Shown in pieces: positions 43,792-53,507 of a DNA stretch of 64,000 nucleotides. Numbering within the stretch: the first letter of the stretch is position 1; each line of letters opens with the position of its first letter. The DNA comes from Endomicrobium proavitum (lineage in GTDB: Bacteria; Elusimicrobiota; Endomicrobiia; Endomicrobiales; Endomicrobiaceae), in assembly GCF_001027545.1 (NCBI RefSeq), contig NZ_CP009498.1, positions 434,001-498,000 on the forward strand, in the 5' to 3' direction. The notes beneath the pieces were generated by a model. That model was not told the origin of the DNA and searched no databases. It saw nothing but the letters and a program-made list of their open reading frames with translations. A program made the translations under genes and the position numbers.

Positions 43792-43872
43792 GAAGTTGTA
43801 AAAATAAAACTAAATATTGTATAATACCAACAATATGAGCTATAAAAGCGACAGCTACTACTTTTCTTCTAG

Positions 43873-43878
43873 TATAAT
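43873..43878 (+). promoter_or_regulatory. -10 element (TATAAT) upstream of autotransporter 2
   Basis: A perfect TATAAT at 43873-43878 lies ahead of autotransporter 2; a second TATAAT is at 43820-43825. No strong -35 accompanies either (GACAGC at 43850-43855 is 17 bases upstream of the first). If used, transcription would begin near 43885, about 20 bases ahead of the CAGA microsatellite. Confidence 0.4.
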
Positions 43879-43903
43879 TTGCACAAACATGCTTGCCTGC
43901 CTG

Positions 43904-43940
<37 letters not shown>

Positions 43941-44091
43941 GCACCCTTTAAATACTTCGTTGGTGTTGTTATCCGAAAAAAATATCCTTGCTGTCAATTC
44001 CAATAAAATAGAATGCGCTGAATGCCAAACGGCAACCGGCGTTTTTTCATTTATAAAAAAAACTAAAAATACAATTTGCAAGAGGAAGAAA

Positions 44092-47000
44092 ATGAAAACA
44101 ATTTTGCGTGCAGTCATTACATTTTTTGTATGCGTCTGTCATACCGTGCTTGACACGGTATCCATGTTAAATAAAAAACGGATTCCGATTTTCAGCGCAA
44201 TGACAAATAAAAAATCTGTCATCAAAAGGTCTGTCTTGAGGGCAATTGCCCTTCAGGATCTGCTGTTGTCGTTAAAATTCCACTTTTCACTTTCCACTTT
44301 CCACATTGCCTTATTAATAGCTTTTTCCTTGTTTTTGGCAGCGCCAAAAACCAATGCCCAAACATCTGTAAATAACTTCGCAGATTTTATAGCCATAACA
44401 ACCACAACAAACAATTACGACATATCTTTAACCGGCGATATCTTCTTTTCCGGCGGTAATTTTAATATTTTAAGCGGAGCAATTACAGGAAACGGATACG
44501 CGTTAGACGGACAAAATGTAAATGCCGGAGTTCTGCTTACTTCCGGAAATAATTTATTTTTTTATGGCCCCATAACATTTCAAAACTTTTCAAAAGCATC
44601 AGCTAATTATGGAAAAGCATCGCAGGGAGGAGCGTTATTTGTAGCCGGAGCATATAATGTGTATTTAGATAGCGCAACTATATTAAACTTTGCATCGTCA
44701 ACAATAAACTTTGCAGGCAATACGGTAATAAGTGGAGGTGAGGGAACAGCTTCGCAAGGCGGAGGACTCTTTGTAGGCGGTGCGGTTGCAGCCGGAAGAT
44801 CTTATGCCGGAGCAAACAATTCCAGTAGCGCCACAGCAGTAGTAAATTTCACATCGTCAACAGTAAACTTTGCAAGCAATACGGTAATAAGTGGAGGTGA
44901 TGGAGCAGCCGCACAAGGCGGAGGGCTCTTTGTAGGCGGTGCGGTTGCAGCCGGAGCATTTGATGCCGGAGCAAACAATTCCAGCAGCGGCACAGCGGTA
45001 GTAAATTTCACATCATCAACAATAAACTTTACAAGCAATACGGTAATAAGTGGAGATTATGGAACAGCCGCACAAGGCGGAGGACTGTTTGTAGGAGGAG
45101 CGGTTTCTGCCGGGACATATTATTATGGAATCAGCAATGCCAGCAGCGGCACAGCAGTAGTAAATTTCACATCGTCAACAATAAACTTTACAAGCAATAC
45201 GGTAGCAAGTGGATTGTATGGAGCAGCAGTACAAGGCGGAGGACTGTTTGTAGGCGGTGCGGTTGCAGCCGGAGCAAAAAGTAATGCAGTCAACAATTCC
45301 AGCAGCGCCACAGCAGTAGTAAACTTCACATTGTCAACAGTAAACTTTGCAAGCAATACGGTAATAAATGGAGGTTATGGAACAGCCGCACAAGGCGGAG
45401 GACTCTTTGTAGGCGGTGCGGTTGCAGTCGGAGTATATAATGATGGAGCAAACAACGCCAGCAGCGCCACAGCAGTAGTAAACTTCACATCGTCAACAAT
45501 AAACTTTGCAGGCAATACGGTAATAAGTGGAGATGAGGGAACAGCTTCGCAAGGCGGAGGACTCTTTGTAGGCGGTGCGGTTGCAGCCGTAATACTTTAC
45601 GGAGTAAATGATTCCAGCAGCGCCACAGCAGTAGTAAATTTCACATCGTCAACAGTAAGCTTTGCAAATAATACAGTAACGAGTGGAAATAATGGAACAG
45701 CCGCACAAGGCGGAGGACTCTTTGTAGGCGGTGCGGTTGCAGCCGTAGTAGCTGGTTCCGGAGCAAACAACGCCAGCAGCGGCACAGCAGTAGTAAACTT
45801 TACATCATCAACAATAAATTTCACAAGCAATACGGTAACGAGCGGAGGCAATGGAAGCGCATCGCAAGGCGGAGGACTGTTTGTAGGAGGAGCGGTCTCT
45901 GCCGGTGCAGTTTACGGAGCAGCTAATTACAGCAGTAGCGGCACAGCAACAGTAACTTTCACAAATTCAATAGTTAACATAGGTAACAACGTAGCGCAAG
46001 ACGGCGGCGGGCTATTTGTAGGCGGCTCTGTGTCAACAGGCGCATATACTAACGGTGTAAACACAGCCACCAATGGCATAGCGCAAGCAACATTTACCGG
46101 TTCAACGGTAACAATAATAGGCAACGCTGCAAGCGCTAGTGGCGGAGGAATATATATAGCGGGCAACTATGGAGCCGGCGCCACAGACGGACAAGCAAGC
46201 CTAATATTTGAGAACACAAAAGTAACAATAGCAAGCAACACGGCGCAGCAAGGGGCGGCAATATACGCAGTAAACAGAGCAAGCGTAGTATTTAATAACA
46301 CAAACATAGAATTCTTGTGGAACAAAAGCGCCGCCGGAAACGGGGTAGTGTATTGGGACACAAGTTCATATGTTGGGTTAGAGAATGCAAAAATAACAAA
46401 AGCAATAGGGAACCAAGCCAATAACGGCGGATTTTTGTATTTGGTAAATGGCGTCACAGTAACGTTTGCAGGAACGGCAACATTTGACGGCAATAAAGCA
46501 AGCGTAAACGGCGGAGCATTGTATATAACCGGCAATACAAGCCAGATAATTTTTGCAGATGGCAGCACAATAACATTTACAAATAACAACGCGGCGCAAG
46601 GCGGAGCAGTATATGCAACAGCCGGAGCAAACGTAGTATTTACAACCGGAGCGCATTACGTAGTAAGCAACAACACGGCAACCTACGGCGGATTTATAGC
46701 GGTAAATAATGCAACAGCAACGTTTAAATCGGGAGTAGATTTTAGCTTAAGCAATTCAAGCGCAACTTACGGCGGATTTTTATATGCAACAAATAATGCA
46801 ATAGCCAATTTTGAAAATATATATGCATCATCAAACAGCGCAGCATTAGGCGGATTTGCAGCAGCGGAAAGCGGCGCAGTAATAAACATAGGAAGCGCAG
46901 TAATAACCGGCAACGTGGCAACAAGCAGCGGCGGAGCAATATATTTACAAACCAGCACAGCGAATTTTAACAGCGCAACCGGCGCAATAGTATTTGCAAG

Positions 47001-50000
47001 CAACACGGCAAACGGAAAAGCGAATGATATTTACGCAGCGGGTTCGTTTATAAATTTCAACGCAGAAAATAATCAAATAAGAATAGAAGACGGAATATAC
47101 ATAGGAGCCGGCGGAAATAACACAATAAGCAAAACGGGATTAGGGGAATTGTATATAAGCGGAAACAATTATATACAGGGAGCATTTAACCAAACAGCAG
47201 GAACAACGTTAATAGAGAAAGCAACGTGGACATTTGAAAACGGAAATTGGAACGTAACAACATCGTCAGGGGTAAGAATAACAAGCTCGGTAGTAACGGT
47301 AGCAAACACAGTAATAACAAGTTTTACATATAATTCGTTTGCCGCGGGTGTTTCGTCTATAACCAATGCAAATGCAAGAGCGCTAACGTTAAATGCAAGC
47401 GCGGCAGTTTTTGACGGGAATATGTATTTTTCAAGCAACACAAGCGCAATGATGGTAAACGGAGGAGCGGTTGGAATATATTCAAGCAGCGTGCAGTTTA
47501 ATGGGTATGCATCGTTTGTAGGAAATACAGCGACCGGCGGAAGATTAACATTTTCAAACAATGGGGCAAACGGCGGAGCAATATATGCGCAAAACAGCGT
47601 TATAGAATTTAACGGGAAATCGAATTTTGCAGGAAACAGTGCGCAAAGAGCGACAACAGGCGCTGATGGTAACGGTAGCGGTATATATGCGTTGAATTCA
47701 CAAATATACTTTAATGAAATATCATCATTTACCGGTCAACTGGGTGGAAATTCACAATATGGCGGGGCAATATATATTGAACAAAGCACGATAGTATTTA
47801 ATAAGGGCGCATATTTTGAGAGCAATGTAAGCATGGGCGCAGGAATATATTCAAGCGGATCATATGTAAGTTTCCGGAATAGTCCTGTAGCATTTTTCAA
47901 TAATACAGCAGGTGACTATAATCAGTCAGGAGCTCTGTATGTGCGTCAAGGGTCGTTAATTGAATTTGTCGGTGCAGATGCGAATTTTACAAATAATAAA
48001 TCGCAACACGGAGGAGGAGCTATCTACCTTTTGGCAGGCTCAACAATGACGTTTAGTAATAACAATGTTGTATTTTCAAGTAATACAGATAATACGTCTG
48101 GCGGAGCAATATATAGTAATGGGCTAATATTGTTTAACGCTGCGCAAGTGTTGTTTGCAGATAATAAAGTAGCTAATGGCAGTTCAATGGCTCCGGTGAG
48201 AGGTTTGGGAGGAGCAATCATAATAAGAGCTGGCGGCGAAATAGATTTTATTGGCAGCTCTGTAGCATTTGCAAGAAACAGTGCGTATACGCTTGGCGGA
48301 GCAATATATGCTGATGCAGGAAGCACAATAACCTTTGCATCAGCGCCGGCAATATTTGATGATAATGTAGCCGAGTCAAGCGGAGGAGCAATCTACAGCA
48401 ACTTGGCGAACATAACATTTAACAACGGCAACGCAACGTTTACAAACAACAAAGCGCTAACAGGAAGCGGAGGAGCAATCTACGCGGTGGATGATTTAGT
48501 CTTTGACGGAGCAAACGTAGATTTCACCGGAAACGAAGCGTTGAGCGGAAACGGAGGAGCAATATTTGCCGACGACACAATACTAACAATAAAGAACGCA
48601 GTGATGACGTTTATGAACAACAAAGCATTGCTTGGCGGAGCAGTTTACGCAAGCAACAATTCAAACATAACGTTAAGCGGGCGTGGAAGTTTTATAGGAA
48701 ATGAGGCGAATGCCTCAGGAGCAGCGGTTTACGTAACAGGCGGCAGCACAGTAACGTTAGAAGCAGCAAGCGGCGATATACTATTTACAGGCAACAAAGC
48801 CGCCGGAACGCCAAACGATATATACGCGGACAACAATAGCCGACTAAATTTAATAACCGGGGGAACCAACACAATAAGTATAGCAGGAGGAATATTAAGC
48901 AACACAGCCGGCACGGCAATAGAAGTAAACAAAACCGGAACGGGAACGCTCTTTATGGGCGGGGATAACGAAATATGGGGCGACTTTACGGCGACAGCGG
49001 GAAAAGTGGTGCTGTTAGAAAGCGCAACGTTTAAAGCAAACAACATAATATTTAACGGAGCCGAGTTAGACATGACCGACGCCGACCTGTATGATAACTT
49101 GCACGTAAACGTAGCAACGGCAACAACGATGTTTGCAAGCAATACAAGCTTGTTAATGGACATATTTGAAAACGGAAACAACGACCAAATATTTGCAAGC
49201 TCTGCGCAAATAGGAGGGAATTTGCAAATAAAAGCGCACTTTGGGGTGTACAATAATCAGGAATACCATTTGATAATGTCGAGTGAAAACGCGATAAACG
49301 GAACGTTTGCAAACGCAACGTTTGTATATGTAGGAACAGGAGCATTTAGCTATCAAGTGAAGTATAACGATATAACGGATTGGACAGGCGTAGTGAGAAT
49401 AATAGTAAACGGAATAAACAAAGGGGACTTCCAAAACTTGCCGAAGTTAACGTTCAACCAAAGCGAAGTGGCAAAAACGTGGGACGAATTATCAATAATT
49501 CTGCCGACAAACGACTTGAAAGAAATAATGGAAGCAACGGCAAACTTAAGCGACCAAGAAGAACAAAAGAAAGTGCTGGCAATAGCGTCAGGCTACTTCC
49601 ACAGCAACGTAATAAAGTCTGCAGCGTTGGACAGCGACAATAACGAGTTGTATGACAGAATAAAAAACCACAGCACAAGGGAACACACAAACAGCGCAAT
49701 ATGGGCGCAAGTAACCGGAGGAAACACAAAGTTAGGCGGCGACGAAAACAGCCTTGGCGAATACAAAGATAATAGATATGGAGTAATGGCAGGGTTTGAC
49801 ATATACTTTGGAAGCATGAGCAGCATAAACAAAACGATGTTGGGAATATATGTAAACTATAAAGACCAAAGCATGAACCAAGAAGCAAGCAAAGCAACGC
49901 TAAATAAAATAGGCGGCGGATTATACGGCGGCTACATAGAAGAAAGCTACGAAATAAAAGCAATGATAGGCGGAAGTAAGGATAGTTACGAAACAACAAG

Positions 50001-51009
50001 AAATATAGCAATAAGTCAGTACCTGCCGGTACCGCCATACGCCGACAGAAACGCAAAAGCCAACTACGAAGGCTTCACGTTAGGAGCAGACGTGGAAGGC
50101 GCATTGAAATACAAAATAGGAAACAACACAAACTTCAGACCATACGCAGGAGCAGAATTAAAGAACGTGAGCTACGACGGCTTCACAGAAACCGGAGCAA
50201 ACGGATTAAACCTAAAAGTAGAAGCAGGCAACTATTTAAGAACAACCGCGCGAGTAGGAGCGGGAGTAAACTACGACGATAAGACATGGGCAGGATATGT
50301 AAACTTGGAAGGAAAATACTTATTAACAGGAAAGAAATACGAAATAGAAAGCGTATTTGAAGGAACGGAAGTGAAGTTCTTAAGCCGAGGCTACGAAGAA
50401 AACGGGTTGATATTAGGAGCAACATTAGGCGGAAGCGTGAGAATAACCGAAGGTCTAAAATTCTTCATAAACGCCAACGCCCACACAGCCGAAAAGTTCA
50501 CAAACCTCTACGCCAACGCGGGATTGAGATACAATTTCTGCGGAATAACACACAAAGAAAAAGAAGAACCCGTTGTAGAAAAAGCAGCCCCCGCACCGGT
50601 AGTTGTAGAGCAACCAAAACCGGAAATAGAAGAACAGGCAAAGCCTGCTGTGGAAGCAGGCAAGAAGCAGATACAGCCATACAGATCAAGGGCAGTAAAC
50701 TTTGACACAAACAAATATTTGTTGAAGAGCAATCATATAAGCAGCATAAAAGAGCATGCAGATTACATAAAACAGCACGATTATAACAAAGTAGTAATAG
50801 AAGGACACACAGACAGCACGGGAAATGAGAAAGTAAATCAGCCGCTGTCCGAAAGAAGAGCGCAGAGCGTATATAATGAGCTGGCAAACAACGGAATACC
50901 AAAAGAGAAAATGGAAATAGTAGGACATTCGTCAAAGAACCCGGTTGATACCAACAAAACAAAAGAAGGAAGAGCCAACAACAGAAGAACAGAAATTGTT
51001 GTTGAATAA
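44092..51009 (+). CDS. Giant Pmp-like autotransporter with C-terminal OmpA peptidoglycan-binding domain
   Basis: I start at the ATG at 44092 because AGAGGAAG precedes it, giving 2305 residues; the same frame is open back to 43879. A very long signal region of about 90 residues ends IAFSLFLAAPKTNAQ. The passenger (about 95-1740) starts with eight tandem 53-residue repeats (GGGLFVGGAV core) followed by Pmp-type GGAIY and FxxN motifs. An autotransporter barrel lies at about 1865-2152 (SAIWAQVTGGNTKLGG to AGLRYNF). A Pro/Glu-rich linker leads to an OmpA-like domain at about 2193-2305 with VVIEGHTDSTGNEKVN, LSERRAQSVYNEL and GRANNRRTEIVVE. It is homologous to autotransporter 1 through much of the passenger and the barrel. 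The protein is presumably displayed on the surface and anchored to peptidoglycan. Confidence 0.85.
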   Translation: MKTILRAVITFFVCVCHTVLDTVSMLNKKRIPIFSAMTNKKSVIKRSVLRAIALQDLLLSLKFHFSLSTFHIALLIAFSLFLAAPKTNAQTSVNNFADFIAITTTTNNYDISLTGDIFFSGGNFNILSGAITGNGYALDGQNVNAGVLLTSGNNLFFYGPITFQNFSKASANYGKASQGGALFVAGAYNVYLDSATILNFASSTINFAGNTVISGGEGTASQGGGLFVGGAVAAGRSYAGANNSSSATAVVNFTSSTVNFASNTVISGGDGAAAQGGGLFVGGAVAAGAFDAGANNSSSGTAVVNFTSSTINFTSNTVISGDYGTAAQGGGLFVGGAVSAGTYYYGISNASSGTAVVNFTSSTINFTSNTVASGLYGAAVQGGGLFVGGAVAAGAKSNAVNNSSSATAVVNFTLSTVNFASNTVINGGYGTAAQGGGLFVGGAVAVGVYNDGANNASSATAVVNFTSSTINFAGNTVISGDEGTASQGGGLFVGGAVAAVILYGVNDSSSATAVVNFTSSTVSFANNTVTSGNNGTAAQGGGLFVGGAVAAVVAGSGANNASSGTAVVNFTSSTINFTSNTVTSGGNGSASQGGGLFVGGAVSAGAVYGAANYSSSGTATVTFTNSIVNIGNNVAQDGGGLFVGGSVSTGAYTNGVNTATNGIAQATFTGSTVTIIGNAASASGGGIYIAGNYGAGATDGQASLIFENTKVTIASNTAQQGAAIYAVNRASVVFNNTNIEFLWNKSAAGNGVVYWDTSSYVGLENAKITKAIGNQANNGGFLYLVNGVTVTFAGTATFDGNKASVNGGALYITGNTSQIIFADGSTITFTNNNAAQGGAVYATAGANVVFTTGAHYVVSNNTATYGGFIAVNNATATFKSGVDFSLSNSSATYGGFLYATNNAIANFENIYASSNSAALGGFAAAESGAVINIGSAVITGNVATSSGGAIYLQTSTANFNSATGAIVFASNTANGKANDIYAAGSFINFNAENNQIRIEDGIYIGAGGNNTISKTGLGELYISGNNYIQGAFNQTAGTTLIEKATWTFENGNWNVTTSSGVRITSSVVTVANTVITSFTYNSFAAGVSSITNANARALTLNASAAVFDGNMYFSSNTSAMMVNGGAVGIYSSSVQFNGYASFVGNTATGGRLTFSNNGANGGAIYAQNSVIEFNGKSNFAGNSAQRATTGADGNGSGIYALNSQIYFNEISSFTGQLGGNSQYGGAIYIEQSTIVFNKGAYFESNVSMGAGIYSSGSYVSFRNSPVAFFNNTAGDYNQSGALYVRQGSLIEFVGADANFTNNKSQHGGGAIYLLAGSTMTFSNNNVVFSSNTDNTSGGAIYSNGLILFNAAQVLFADNKVANGSSMAPVRGLGGAIIIRAGGEIDFIGSSVAFARNSAYTLGGAIYADAGSTITFASAPAIFDDNVAESSGGAIYSNLANITFNNGNATFTNNKALTGSGGAIYAVDDLVFDGANVDFTGNEALSGNGGAIFADDTILTIKNAVMTFMNNKALLGGAVYASNNSNITLSGRGSFIGNEANASGAAVYVTGGSTVTLEAASGDILFTGNKAAGTPNDIYADNNSRLNLITGGTNTISIAGGILSNTAGTAIEVNKTGTGTLFMGGDNEIWGDFTATAGKVVLLESATFKANNIIFNGAELDMTDADLYDNLHVNVATATTMFASNTSLLMDIFENGNNDQIFASSAQIGGNLQIKAHFGVYNNQEYHLIMSSENAINGTFANATFVYVGTGAFSYQVKYNDITDWTGVVRIIVNGINKGDFQNLPKLTFNQSEVAKTWDELSIILPTNDLKEIMEATANLSDQEEQKKVLAIASGYFHSNVIKSAALDSDNNELYDRIKNHSTREHTNSAIWAQVTGGNTKLGGDENSLGEYKDNRYGVMAGFDIYFGSMSSINKTMLGIYVNYKDQSMNQEASKATLNKIGGGLYGGYIEESYEIKAMIGGSKDSYETTRNIAISQYLPVPPYADRNAKANYEGFTLGADVEGALKYKIGNNTNFRPYAGAELKNVSYDGFTETGANGLNLKVEAGNYLRTTARVGAGVNYDDKTWAGYVNLEGKYLLTGKKYEIESVFEGTEVKFLSRGYEENGLILGATLGGSVRITEGLKFFINANAHTAEKFTNLYANAGLRYNFCGITHKEKEEPVVEKAAPAPVVVEQPKPEIEEQAKPAVEAGKKQIQPYRSRAVNFDTNKYLLKSNHISSIKEHADYIKQHDYNKVVIEGHTDSTGNEKVNQPLSERRAQSVYNELANNGIPKEKMEIVGHSSKNPVDTNKTKEGRANNRRTEIVVE
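44137..44205 (+). repeat. Palindromic element inside the signal region of autotransporter 2
   Basis: The 69-base segment (23 codons, in frame) is bounded by TGTCAT (44137-44142) and ATGACA (44200-44205) and contains the inner palindrome ACCGTGCTTGACACGGT and a CGGATTCCG block. This layout resembles the dispersed TGTCATnCCG...ATGACA elements known from many bacterial genomes. Just downstream (44278-44305) a CACTTTTCACTTTCCACTTT heptamer-type run encodes part of the hydrophobic stretch. Confidence 0.65.
44690..45990 (+). repeat. Eight-unit 159-bp coding repeat array in autotransporter 2
   Basis: The block GGAGGACTCT/GT-TTGTAGGCGG occurs at 44761, 44920, 45079, 45238, 45397, 45556, 45712 and 45871. 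Seven spacings are 159 bases, except one of 156. Each unit encodes 53 residues (VVNFTSSTINFTSNTVISG..AAQGGGLFVGGAVAAG...). High identity between units makes copy number change by recombination likely. Outer boundaries are approximate. Confidence 0.95.
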
Positions 51010-51105
51010 CAAAAACGGCAAAGACAGATGATGGGAAGGTGAGATGTTGAGAGGGTGAGTAACGACAAAACTATAAAGACAAGGCAGTAGATTCAGGAAC
51101 AAGTT

Positions 51106-51165
51106 CGGACACAAAAAAAGAACAGGCGCTGGTTTTCTATTCGCGCCTGTTCTTTTTTTTGTCCG
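51106..51165. terminator. Strong bidirectional-looking intrinsic terminator
   Basis: Arms of about 23 bases, CGGACACAAAAAAAGAACAG and onward to GGCGC (51106-51129) against GCGCCTGTTC-TTTTTTTT-GTCCG (51143-51165), enclose a 13-base loop. The GC core AACAGGCGC/GCGCCTGTT is followed by T8 on the + strand and, read in reverse, by a T7 run as well. It ends autotransporter 2. The preceding 51020-51062 stretch is a partial copy of the purine-rich intergenic element. Confidence 0.93.
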
Positions 51166-51200
51166 TTTCAGATATTATCGTTATATGATTTATAGTGTCT

Positions 51201-51229
51201 GTGAAATCAATATGTTTTTTTGTTATAAT
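51201..51229 (+). promoter_or_regulatory. Probable promoter of phoH
   Basis: TATAAT (51224-51229) with GTGAAA (51201-51206) 17 bases upstream, in the gap after the terminator and 31 bases before the phoH ATG. Confidence 0.5.
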
Positions 51230-51260
51230 ATACAAAATTTGACCGATATAGGGAGGCTGG

Positions 51261-52565
51261 ATGAAAAAAACCTTTGTTCTTGACACTAACGTTTTGCTGC
51301 ACGATCCGGATTCAATATTTTCTTTTAAAGATAATAAAGTTGTTATTCCTATGATGGTAATTGAAGAGCTTGATACGTTTAAAAAGCTCAACGATGAAAG
51401 AGGAAGAAGCGCAAGACTTATTTCAAGAAGTCTTGACGCTTTAAGAAATATAGGCAAACTTTCCAAAGGCGTAAGCATTAAAGACAACGGTATTCTTAAA
51501 ATTGAAATGACGCCAAAAAACGTTACGCTTCCCGGCGATTTTCAGGGGCATAAATCCGACAATCAAATTCTTTCAATAGCGGTAAGTTTGAAGAAAAAAG
51601 GCGAGAAAGTAATTTTTATAACTAAAGATATAAACTTAAGAATTAAAGCCGAAATTTTAAACATACCCACACAGGATTATGAAAAATCAAAAGTAAAAAT
51701 AGACGAACTTTATCAGGGCTGGCGCGAAATGAAAGCGCCGGCGGCGGTAATAGACCAATTTTATAAAGAAGGAAAAGTCGCCTTGCCCGGAAGTTTTTAT
51801 CCGAATGAGTTTGTCGCTTTAAAAGACGAAGCCGGCTCTTCAAAAAGCGCGCTTACAAAATATTCCGCGGCAAAAAAAGCGCTTGCGCCTATTTTTCACC
51901 AAAACTCTCTTCCGTGGGGGCTTAAACCTTTAAACATTGAACAAAAGTTTGCAATAGAACTTTTACTTTGCGACGACATAAACCTTGTAACGCTCGTTGG
52001 AATTCCCGGCGCGGGAAAAACTTTGCTTGCCTTGGCGTGCGGTTTGCAGAAAACCGTTGAAGAAAGAATTTTTAGAAAACTCTATATTGCTCGCCCTATA
52101 ATTCCCATGGGAAAAGATATCGGATTTCTTCCCGGAACAAAAGAAGAAAAGCTCGGCGCGTGGATGGGCGCAATAAACGACAATTTGGAATTTTTAATGG
52201 ACAAAGGTCACACCGACGTAAAAACAGAAGAGAAAATAGATTATTTGTTCGGTTCGGGACAAATAGAAATAGATTCTTTAACTTATATAAGAGGGCGTTC
52301 TTTGCCGCAGCAATACATTATTATTGACGACGCGCAAAATCTTACGCCGCATGAAGTAAAAACTATTATTTCCCGCGCCGGAAGCGGAACAAAAATAGTT
52401 TTAACCGGCGACCCGTATCAAATAGATAATCCCTATCTTGACGCGTCTTCAAACGGGCTTACGTATCTTGTTGAAAGATTTAAAGGACAGTCGCTTTTCG
52501 GGCATATAACTTTCTCAAAGAGCGAAAGAAGCAATTTGGCGGCGCTTTCTTCGGAGCTGCTTTAA
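51261..52565 (+). CDS. PIN-PhoH fusion ATPase/RNase (PhoH2 type)
   Basis: A 434-residue protein. An N-terminal PIN nuclease domain spans about 1-130 (FVLDTNVLLHDPDSI, VIEELDTFKK and DNQILSIAVSL hold the acidic metal ligands). A C-terminal PhoH ATPase from about 215 has Walker A LVGIPGAGKTLLAL near 250, ARPIIPMGKDIGFLPGT near 278 and Walker B YIIIDDAQNLTPHE near 350, with TGDPYQIDNP. PIN-PhoH proteins unwind and cleave RNA in an ATP-dependent way. GGGAGG precedes the start. It is monocistronic by position, with its own promoter and a repeat after it. No antitoxin-like small gene lies ahead. Confidence 0.92.
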   Translation: MKKTFVLDTNVLLHDPDSIFSFKDNKVVIPMMVIEELDTFKKLNDERGRSARLISRSLDALRNIGKLSKGVSIKDNGILKIEMTPKNVTLPGDFQGHKSDNQILSIAVSLKKKGEKVIFITKDINLRIKAEILNIPTQDYEKSKVKIDELYQGWREMKAPAAVIDQFYKEGKVALPGSFYPNEFVALKDEAGSSKSALTKYSAAKKALAPIFHQNSLPWGLKPLNIEQKFAIELLLCDDINLVTLVGIPGAGKTLLALACGLQKTVEERIFRKLYIARPIIPMGKDIGFLPGTKEEKLGAWMGAINDNLEFLMDKGHTDVKTEEKIDYLFGSGQIEIDSLTYIRGRSLPQQYIIIDDAQNLTPHEVKTIISRAGSGTKIVLTGDPYQIDNPYLDASSNGLTYLVERFKGQSLFGHITFSKSERSNLAALSSELL

Positions 52566-52645
52566 ACTGCAAATAATAAATAATAAGTAAAAGGTAATAG
52601 GTACGGATTTTAGCGGCAAATAACGGATAATAAATAAAAGGTAAC
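52566..52645. repeat. Degenerate TAATAAGTAAAAGG-type intergenic repeat
   Basis: The 87-base gap between phoH and the PHP gene consists of two related stretches, AATAATAAGTAAAAGGTAAT and AATAATAAATAAAAGGTAAC. They resemble the left arm of the repeat between fabH and fabD. The second supplies the ribosome site (AAGGTAACGG) for the next gene. Confidence 0.5.
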
Positions 52646-52652
52646 GGGTTTA

Positions 52653-53507
52653 ATGTCAGAGTTTTATGTGGATTTGCATATTCATACTCATTATTCCGAC
52701 GGGGTTTTAACTCCTGCGGAAGTTGTTGAACGCGCTAAAAAACTTAAGCTTGCGGCTATAAGCATTACAGACCACGACAGCGTGGAAGGCATAGAAGAAG
52801 CCGTTTCGGCTGCTGCGGGAACAAATCTTGAGGTAATTGCCGGAATAGAACTTTCTTCTCAGGCGGATACTTCGCCGAAAAGCGAAATGCATATTTTGGG
52901 TTACTACATAAATTATAAATCCGAAAGTTTCAGAGCGGCTCTTGAGGTTTTCAAAAAAGCGCGCCTTGAAAGAGCTTATAAAATTTTAGAAAAGCTTAAA
53001 GAAAACGGCATAGTTTTAAAAAACGAAAGTTTTATTACCGATAATAATAAAAAATCCGTCGGCAGACTTCATTTCGCAAAAGCTTTAATTGAAGAAGGCT
53101 TTGTAGGAAGCATTCAGGAAGCCTTTCAAAGATATCTTGCCGAAGGCAAACCGGCTTATGTTCCCAAATTTCATATCAGCGCAAACGATGCGGTAAAACT
53201 TATAAAAAGCGTCGGCGGAGTTGCGGTTATGGCGCACCCGTATTACGCGCATTACAACGACAGAGCAATGCTTGACGCTTTAATAAAATCCGGTCTTGAC
53301 GGTCTTGAAGCTTGGCACATAAAACATCCTGAAAGCGCCGTGAAAAAATTTTTATCTCTTACGCAGGAACTCGGTCTTATAGCCACCGGCGGTTCCGATT
53401 GTCACGGACCGTATAAAAACGAGCCTCCGATAATCGGCAGAGTGAAAGTTCCGTATTCGGTTATTGAAAATTTAGAAAAAGCAAAGGAAAGACAAAGTGT
53501 AAAATGA
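52653..53507 (+). CDS. PHP-domain metallophosphoesterase (3',5'-nucleoside bisphosphate phosphatase-like)
   Basis: A 284-residue PHP protein. Motif 1 DLHIHTHYSDGVLTP is at residues 7-21, motif 2 ITDHDSVEGI near 38, VIAGIELSSQ near 66, MAHPYYAH near 193 and GGSDCHGP near 246. This is the full trinuclear metal set of the YciV/RNase AM family, which hydrolyses pAp and trims RNA 5' ends. A DNA polymerase-type PHP is excluded by its small size. The stop overlaps the next ATG (ATGA), coupling it to a nuclease gene. Confidence 0.88.
   Translation: MSEFYVDLHIHTHYSDGVLTPAEVVERAKKLKLAAISITDHDSVEGIEEAVSAAAGTNLEVIAGIELSSQADTSPKSEMHILGYYINYKSESFRAALEVFKKARLERAYKILEKLKENGIVLKNESFITDNNKKSVGRLHFAKALIEEGFVGSIQEAFQRYLAEGKPAYVPKFHISANDAVKLIKSVGGVAVMAHPYYAHYNDRAMLDALIKSGLDGLEAWHIKHPESAVKKFLSLTQELGLIATGGSDCHGPYKNEPPIIGRVKVPYSVIENLEKAKERQSVK

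Noticed and set aside
43397-43801. 134-codon + strand ORF in another frame over the end of autotransporter 1
   Set aside because: It only reads the 117-bp repeats out of frame, giving a repeated meaningless peptide.
49454-50056. Minus-strand ORF of 200 codons opposite autotransporter 2
   Set aside because: Leucine/arginine/serine-rich composition mirrors the codon bias of the + strand gene; no start context or family motif. Other antisense ORFs over both autotransporters (for example 42245-42679, 47169-47561) were rejected for the same reason.
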